From: Bacillota bacterium
Lineage (GTDB): Bacteria > Bacillota_I > Bacilli_A > ML615J-28 > CAG-698
Direction: 5' to 3'
NCBI GenBank assembly: GCA_023422115.1
Contig: JAEZSA010000168.1
Coordinates: forward strand, 1 to 18,471
Length of the DNA: 18,471 bases
How positions within the stretch are numbered: position 1 is the stretch's first letter; each line of letters starts with the position of its first letter. The position numbers were made by a program, and so were the translations under genes. The notes beneath the pieces were generated by a model that searched no databases, was not told where the DNA came from, and saw only the letters and a list, made by a program, of their open reading frames with translations. Below are positions 14,002-18,471 of the stretch, piece by piece.

Positions 14002-15304
14002 CCTTTTTTCGTAAGGTAAATTTGATTGGAGCACCACTGAATTCAAATGATTCTCTCAATTTATTCTCTAAATAACGTAAATATGAGAAATGCATGTGTT
14101 TTTCATCATTTACAAATAAAACAAATGAAGGTGGCATAACATCATCTTGAGTAGCATAACTCAAACGAAGACGATTGCCATTAAATAGTGGAGGTTGGTT
14201 TAATAGCACTGCATCTAATAAAACATCGTTCAATACACTTGTTTGAACTCGTCGACTAAAGTTTTCATAAACTTTTTCAATTTCATTCAATAAAATATGA
14301 ACACGTTCTTTTTTAAATGCTGATAAAAAGATGATGGGTGCAAAATCAAGAAAAGGCATTTGTACTTTTAATTTTTCTGATAGACGCTGCATTGTTTTAT
14401 CATCTTTTATAACTAGATCCCACTTATTTACCACAATAATAACCGCTCTATTTGCTTCACGAGCATACCCAGCAATTCGCTTATCTTGTTCACTTAACTC
14501 ATCTGTTCCATCAAGGATTAATATTGCAATATCTGAACGTTCAATTGCAGATAAAGCTCTTAATACACTATATTTCTCTGCATTTTCGTAAATTTTACCT
14601 TGTTTACGAATTCCTGCTGTATCGATTACAACGAATTTTTTTCCGTTTCTAGTAAATACAGTATCAATCGCATCTCGAGTAGTTCCTGGTATTGTACTTA
14701 CAATGGTTCGTTCTTCACCAATGATTGTATTTGATAGGGTTGATTTTCCAACGTTTGGTTGACCAATCAAACAAAATTTAATTGTTCCTTCTCCATATGG
14801 ATCTTTTTTATCCTCAGGTAATAATTCGATAATTCGATCTAATAAATCTCCAACTCCAATTCCGTGTAAACAACTAATTGGATAAATATCACCAATGCCT
14901 AAGCTATAAAAGTCATAAGCTAAACCCACAAGTTCATGATTATCTACTTTATTGGCTGCAATAATAACTGGTTTATTACTACGATGAAGAATATTCATTA
15001 CATCTTCGTCCTCTGTGGTTATCGATGCACGAGCATCAACAACCATGACAATAACATCCGCTTCATCGATTGCTAAATTAGCTTGAGCTCTTATTTCTTT
15101 AGAAAAGGGCTCATCTTTTAAGATGATCCCTCCTGTGTCAATAAGCCTAAATTCTTGATTTAGCCATGAAGCTTTACCGTAAATACGATCTCTAGTAACG
15201 CCACTAGTATCGTCTGTGATAGATACACGATCGCCAATAATCCTATTAAATAAACTAGATTTACCAACGTTGGGTCTACCTACAATAGCAACAACTCCAC
15301 GCAT
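13997..15304 (-). CDS. der: GTPase Der (EngA), 50S ribosomal subunit assembly
   Basis: Der is an essential GTPase with two G domains in tandem that acts in assembly of the large ribosomal subunit. The 435 residues have GRPNVGKS (9-16), DTGG (56-59) and NKVD (118-121) in the first domain, GQPNVGKS (181-188), DTAG (228-231) and NKWD (293-296) in the second, and a KH-like domain from about 350 to the end. Everything expected is present. The gene begins eight bases after the rpsA stop; its ribosome binding site is weak (only AGG, overlapping the TAG stop of rpsA), so translational coupling to rpsA is likely. Confidence 0.97.
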   Translation of the reverse strand: MRGVVAIVGRPNVGKSSLFNRIIGDRVSITDDTSGVTRDRIYGKASWLNQEFRLIDTGGIILKDEPFSKEIRAQANLAIDEADVIVMVVDARASITTEDEDVMNILHRSNKPVIIAANKVDNHELVGLAYDFYSLGIGDIYPISCLHGIGVGDLLDRIIELLPEDKKDPYGEGTIKFCLIGQPNVGKSTLSNTIIGEERTIVSTIPGTTRDAIDTVFTRNGKKFVVIDTAGIRKQGKIYENAEKYSVLRALSAIERSDIAILILDGTDELSEQDKRIAGYAREANRAVIIVVNKWDLVIKDDKTMQRLSEKLKVQMPFLDFAPIIFLSAFKKERVHILLNEIEKVYENFSRRVQTSVLNDVLLDAVLLNQPPLFNGNRLRLSYATQDDVMPPSFVLFVNDEKHMHFSYLRYLENKLRESFEFSGAPIKFTLRKKE

Positions 15305-15312
15305 ACTTTGGC

Positions 15313-17550
15313 CTACTTTTTCTTAGATTGTTTTAGGTAATCACCGAAGGTGTTACTCATTTTATCTTGAAGATCCATAGTTGATTTGAATATTTCTTTT
15401 TCAATCTTTTCTTCAGCGTCTCTCATGCTTAGAACTAATTTATTTTTTTCTGGATCTAATACTCTAATCTTCGCTTTTATTTCTTGATCTACTTCTACAC
15501 TACTTGGATCAATACTTCTAATAGTAGATTTTGGTAAATATCCCTCAACACCAGCAACAGTGACAATAAATCCTTCTGGTAAAATTTTACTTACTTTTAC
15601 ATCTACAACATCACCAGTTTTAATCTCTAGTGATTGCCATGGATTTTCCACAAGTTGTTTTTTAGAAAGAATAATACGTTTCTTTGCTGCATCAATTTCA
15701 ATAATCTTTACTTCTAACTCATCTTCAACTTTTACGCTGTCTTCAAGTTTTGTATCACGATCCCATGAAAATTCACTCTTAGGTAAGAATCCAGTTATTT
15801 CTGGAGTTAATTGCATAACAACACCTGAATTATTAATTTCTAATGCTTTCCCTGTTGTGAAACTTCCAACAGTCTTACCGTTTATAAATTCTTCCCAATA
15901 ATTTGGAATTAATGCTTTTCTAGATAATCCGATGTGATCTTTTTCAAGTTTAATTACTTTTACTTTAACTTGGTCACCAACATTAAGGATTTTTTCAACT
16001 TTGAAAACGCGACTATGATCAATTTCAGAAATATGTAATAATCCTTCCACATTTTTTCCGATTTCAACAAATGCACCATACTTTTCGATGTTCTTTACAA
16101 CACCATCATATACTTGACCAACTTCTAATGTTTCCATAAAAGTTTTTTTGTCAGCGCGAGCATTGATTCTATCAGCTAAAATTTGTGAAACAATGATACG
16201 GATTCTACCGTAATCCACTCTAATTGGAGCAACAGAAATTTCTTTTCCTACTAATGTAGCTAAATCTTCTTCCGCAACTGCTGCTTGTGAAGTAGGTAGT
16301 AAGCAAGAGAAATCTTCATATTTCATCAATAAACCAACTTGAATTTGTTTTAAAACTTTTGCTGTGAAAACAGTATCTCGTTTTAATTCAGCTCCAAATT
16401 TTTCTAATTCTTTGCGTTTGTTAAGTAGAACAGTAGAGAATATAAATTTGCCACCATCTGGGAATATTTTTTTGATTGCTACATCAACCTTGTCGCCTTC
16501 ACAGAATAAATCAATTAAATCCTCATCATCTTTAATACTAGCAGTATCGCGTTTAAACAAGAATCCTTCTTGACCATCTTCTAATGCAATTAAAACTCTT
16601 TCTTCTTTTGCTTTAATTACCTTGTTTCCTGCTTTTGTTTCAGGTTGTTCAGGAATCACTTCAACAACAGTACCAGTTACAATTTGTAATTCTTTGTACT
16701 TCACTGCTTTTGCTGTTTCCTCTTCGCTTTCTTCTTCCACTTCAGTGCCTTCTGTTTCTAAATTTTCATCTTCAGTGACTACTTCAGTTTCAACAACTTC
16801 CTCTGGCGCTACTTGTTCTTCTACTAATTCTTCTTTTTGTTCTTTTGTTTCTTCTTGTAATTCAACGTTTTCGTTTTTAAGTTCCTTTTCCATCTTGTAA
16901 CCTCTTTCAAATACTAAACTTATGATCTTCTTGACCACACATTCTACGGATAAATTTGATGAGTCTATTTCTATAGCATCATCTGCTTTCTTTAGGGGGC
17001 TTATTAAGCGCGTACTATCTTTGTAATCACGTTCGATTATTTCTTTGATTGTCGTTTCCAAATCGCCAGTTTCTTGATTTTGTTCCAGACGTTCTTTCAT
17101 TCTTCGCTTAGCTCTTTCCTCAACATTCGCATTTAAATAAACTTTTAAATTTGCATGAGGAAGAACAACGGTTCCAATGTCTCTACCATCCATGATAACA
17201 TTTTGGTTCGTGACAAAGTATTGTTGTAAAGTTACCATTTTCTTTCTTACATATCCATATTTTGATACTAAAGAAACATTATTAGTAACTTCTAATGAGC
17301 GAATGGCTTTTGACACATCCTGATCATCAAGGTAAATCTTTTGGCTTCTAAAATCAATTTTAGTGTTTTCTAAGAATTGAAATTCTTCTTCATTCTCTAA
17401 ATTGATTTTTAATTGTAATGCTTTCAAAGTAACAGCTCGATACATAGCTCCAGTATCAATATGCTCAAAGCTTAATTCTTTTGCAACAGCTTGAGCAATT
17501 GTGCTTTTACCAGAACCAGCAGGACCATCGATAGCAATTTGCCAATTCAT
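15313..17550 (-). CDS. cmk-rpsA: In-frame fusion of cytidylate kinase (Cmk) and ribosomal protein S1 (RpsA)
   Basis: Residues 1-219 are a full-length (d)CMP kinase: P-loop GPAGSGKST at 9-17, DTGAMYRA, DGRDIGTVV and the basic lid ERAKRRMKER. There is no stop before S1. Residue 220 is Met, encoded by ATG 16891-16893, with AAAGAGG seven bases upstream, so a separate S1 of 526 residues could also be made. The S1 part starts with a glutamate-rich stretch (about 221-280) and carries five S1 RNA-binding domains; the third (GQVYDGVVKNIEKYGAFVEI) is closest to consensus. Neighbouring cmk and rpsA genes are common in Bacillota, and joint annotations of this kind exist in other bacteria. Cmk makes CDP/dCDP for nucleotide supply; S1 helps mRNA bind the 30S subunit. 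Initiation for cmk: AGAGG six bases before ATG 17548-17550. Confidence 0.93.
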   Translation of the reverse strand: MNWQIAIDGPAGSGKSTIAQAVAKELSFEHIDTGAMYRAVTLKALQLKINLENEEEFQFLENTKIDFRSQKIYLDDQDVSKAIRSLEVTNNVSLVSKYGYVRKKMVTLQQYFVTNQNVIMDGRDIGTVVLPHANLKVYLNANVEERAKRRMKERLEQNQETGDLETTIKEIIERDYKDSTRLISPLKKADDAIEIDSSNLSVECVVKKIISLVFERGYKMEKELKNENVELQEETKEQKEELVEEQVAPEEVVETEVVTEDENLETEGTEVEEESEEETAKAVKYKELQIVTGTVVEVIPEQPETKAGNKVIKAKEERVLIALEDGQEGFLFKRDTASIKDDEDLIDLFCEGDKVDVAIKKIFPDGGKFIFSTVLLNKRKELEKFGAELKRDTVFTAKVLKQIQVGLLMKYEDFSCLLPTSQAAVAEEDLATLVGKEISVAPIRVDYGRIRIIVSQILADRINARADKKTFMETLEVGQVYDGVVKNIEKYGAFVEIGKNVEGLLHISEIDHSRVFKVEKILNVGDQVKVKVIKLEKDHIGLSRKALIPNYWEEFINGKTVGSFTTGKALEINNSGVVMQLTPEITGFLPKSEFSWDRDTKLEDSVKVEDELEVKIIEIDAAKKRIILSKKQLVENPWQSLEIKTGDVVDVKVSKILPEGFIVTVAGVEGYLPKSTIRSIDPSSVEVDQEIKAKIRVLDPEKNKLVLSMRDAEEKIEKEIFKSTMDLQDKMSNTFGDYLKQSKKK
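16891..16907 (-). promoter_or_regulatory. Internal ribosome binding site and start codon at the Cmk/S1 junction
   Basis: AAAGAGG (16901-16907) lies seven bases before ATG (16891-16893), exactly where the S1 part begins. This spacing and sequence are as good as those of genuine starts in the window, which suggests independent translation of S1. Confidence 0.7.
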
Positions 17551-17575
17551 AACACACCTCTAAATATACCCTATT

Positions 17576-17604
17576 ATTATATCACATCAATTATAAAACT
17601 TCAA
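17576..17604 (-). promoter_or_regulatory. Promoter of cmk-rpsA-der
   Basis: TTGAAG (17599-17604), a 17-base spacer and an extended -10 TGATATAAT (17576-17584) on the minus strand, 26 bases before the cmk start. No terminator is visible between rluB and this promoter, so read-through from rluB is possible. Confidence 0.78.
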
Positions 17605-17607
17605 ATA

Positions 17608-18348
17608 CTATTTAACAATTTTTACTTGCTGGCTTTGAACAACTAATCTCTTAATTTCATGAGGAGTCAATTCACGAATTTCTCCTTCTGCCAAACCATC
17701 AACTGTAATTTCACCAAAACTAATACGCGTTAATCGTTTCACAGGATGTCCAATGGCTTCCATCATCTTCTTTACTTGATGATATTTTCCTTCACGAATG
17801 ATAATTCCAACAGAGGATGAATTGTTTTTCTTGTCAGTACTAGCAAGATATGCTTTACATCTTCTTGTTACATAACCATCAATTTCAATTCCTGCTTCAA
17901 GCTTTAAAATATCGTTTTTTGTTACTTCACCTTCAACTCGAGCAAGATATTCTTTTGGTAAAACTGATTGTGGTCCTACTAACGTATTCATAAATTCACC
18001 ATCATTCGTGATGATCAATACTCCTTTAGTATCATAATCAAGTCTTCCAACAGGAAATAAGCGATAATCCTTTAACTCCTGTGGTAGAATTGAAATTACG
18101 GTTTTGCGATCCTTTTCATCGTTCGATGAGGAAATAACTCCTCGCGGTTTATTCATAACAAAGTATCGTTTTTCTTTAATTTCTAAAATCTTTCCTTCTA
18201 TTTCTACAATATCATTTCCAGAAATTTTATATCCCATCTCTGTTATGATTGTTCCATTCACTTTTACTTTACCTTCGCGAATCAAATCTTCCGCTTTTCG
18301 CCGTGAAGCAATTCCGCTCCGTGCTATATATTTCTGTAATCTTTCCAT
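17608..18348 (-). CDS. rluB: 23S rRNA pseudouridine synthase, RluB/RsuA family
   Basis: Enzymes of this family isomerise specific uridines in rRNA to pseudouridine. From ATG 18346-18348 it has 246 residues; a TTG two codons upstream would leave only three bases to the ribosome binding site AGGAG (18358-18362), so ATG is preferred. An N-terminal S4 RNA-binding domain (MERLQKYIARSGIASRRKAE) precedes the catalytic domain with GRLDYDTKGVLIITNDG; Asp104 is the expected catalytic residue. Near the end, EGKYHQVKKMMEAIGHPVKR is typical of the family. RluB is favoured over RsuA by its place before cmk, as in other Bacillota, but the target uridine is inferred. Confidence 0.92.
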   Translation of the reverse strand: MERLQKYIARSGIASRRKAEDLIREGKVKVNGTIITEMGYKISGNDIVEIEGKILEIKEKRYFVMNKPRGVISSSNDEKDRKTVISILPQELKDYRLFPVGRLDYDTKGVLIITNDGEFMNTLVGPQSVLPKEYLARVEGEVTKNDILKLEAGIEIDGYVTRRCKAYLASTDKKNNSSSVGIIIREGKYHQVKKMMEAIGHPVKRLTRISFGEITVDGLAEGEIRELTPHEIKRLVVQSQQVKIVK

Positions 18349-18367
18349 TTTCAATTTCTCCTATTGT

Positions 18368-18401
18368 ATTATAATATACCTTATTTCATCTTTTTTTACA
18401 A
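18368..18401 (-). promoter_or_regulatory. Promoter of rluB
   Basis: On the minus strand TTGTAA (18396-18401), 17 bases, then TATATT (18373-18378), overlapped by a perfect TATAAT (18368-18373). Either -10 could serve. It lies after the upstream terminator and just before the rluB ribosome binding site. Confidence 0.6.
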
Positions 18402-18409
18402 GAATGAGT

Positions 18410-18438
18410 TTAAAATAAAATTCTCCCTAATGGGAGAA
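18410..18438 (-). terminator. Probable terminator of the gene upstream of rluB
   Basis: TTCTCCC (18421-18427) and GGGAGAA (18432-18438) form a seven-base-pair stem with a four-base loop; on the minus strand AATTTTATTTT follows. It comes five bases after the stop of the truncated upstream gene. Confidence 0.75.
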
Positions 18439-18442
18439 ATTA

Positions 18443-18471
18443 TCATGATTCTAAAAACTTTTGAATCAATT
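18443..18471 (-). CDS. 3' end of an upstream gene, cut by the window edge (possibly scpB)
   Basis: One minus-strand frame reads LIQKFLES and stops at TGA (18443-18445), directly before a terminator. The eight residues do not identify a family. In Bacillota scpB, a chromosome condensation factor, commonly lies just before rluB, so scpB is a guess from position only. Confidence 0.35.

Noticed and set aside
16622..16900. Plus-strand serine/threonine-rich open frame opposite the S1 acidic region
   Set aside because: It is the mirror of glutamate-rich codons (GAA/GAG read as TTC/CTC-type codons) and has no ribosome binding site; the minus-strand S1 protein explains the conservation.

Overview
All recognisable genes in this window lie on the minus strand. 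The DNA is very A+T rich. TGA is used as a stop (HU-like gene, rdgB) and tryptophan is TGG, so the genetic code is the standard bacterial one. Two gene blocks keep the order known from Bacillota such as Bacillus subtilis: rpsU-phoH-ybeY-cdd-era-recO, and rluB-cmk-rpsA-der-HU. Strong AGGAGG-type ribosome binding sites and TATAAT promoters fit the same group. Low G+C, an Rnf complex, a Cmk-S1 fusion and the standard code suggest a low-GC Bacillota lineage near Erysipelotrichia, Haloplasmatales or Izemoplasmatales. That placement is an inference, not a proof.

Layout in the direction of transcription (high to low coordinates). At 18443-18471 is the tail of an upstream gene with a terminator, possibly scpB. 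Next come rluB and then, from its own promoter, an in-frame cmk-rpsA fusion followed by der, with a terminator at der's stop codon. A second unit encodes a divergent HU-like protein, a 13-repeat ankyrin protein and the nucleotide house-cleaning enzyme RdgB. rpsU has its own promoter and terminator. phoH-ybeY-cdd-era-recO form a tightly packed operon (rRNA maturation, cytidine salvage, 30S assembly, DNA repair) ending at a clear terminator. A family 9 glycoside hydrolase without a signal peptide has its own promoter. The window ends with rnfCDGEAB, a complete-order Rnf ferredoxin:NAD+ oxidoreductase operon from one promoter to one terminator.

The most interesting material is in the Rnf operon. 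RnfD carries an extra C-terminal domain that resembles the FMN-binding domain of RnfG, with an altered flavin attachment motif. RnfB is only 105 residues: it keeps the membrane anchor and one four-cysteine cluster motif but has no ferredoxin-like domain, and a terminator follows directly, so this is not a sequencing truncation. Other points are an internal ribosome binding site in the cmk-rpsA fusion, a hairpin between the phoH ribosome binding site and its start codon, and the HU/ankyrin gene pair. No tRNA, rRNA, CRISPR array, transposase or phage gene was seen. No stretch longer than 300 bases lacks a gene; the longest gaps are 1-184 and 13823-13996.
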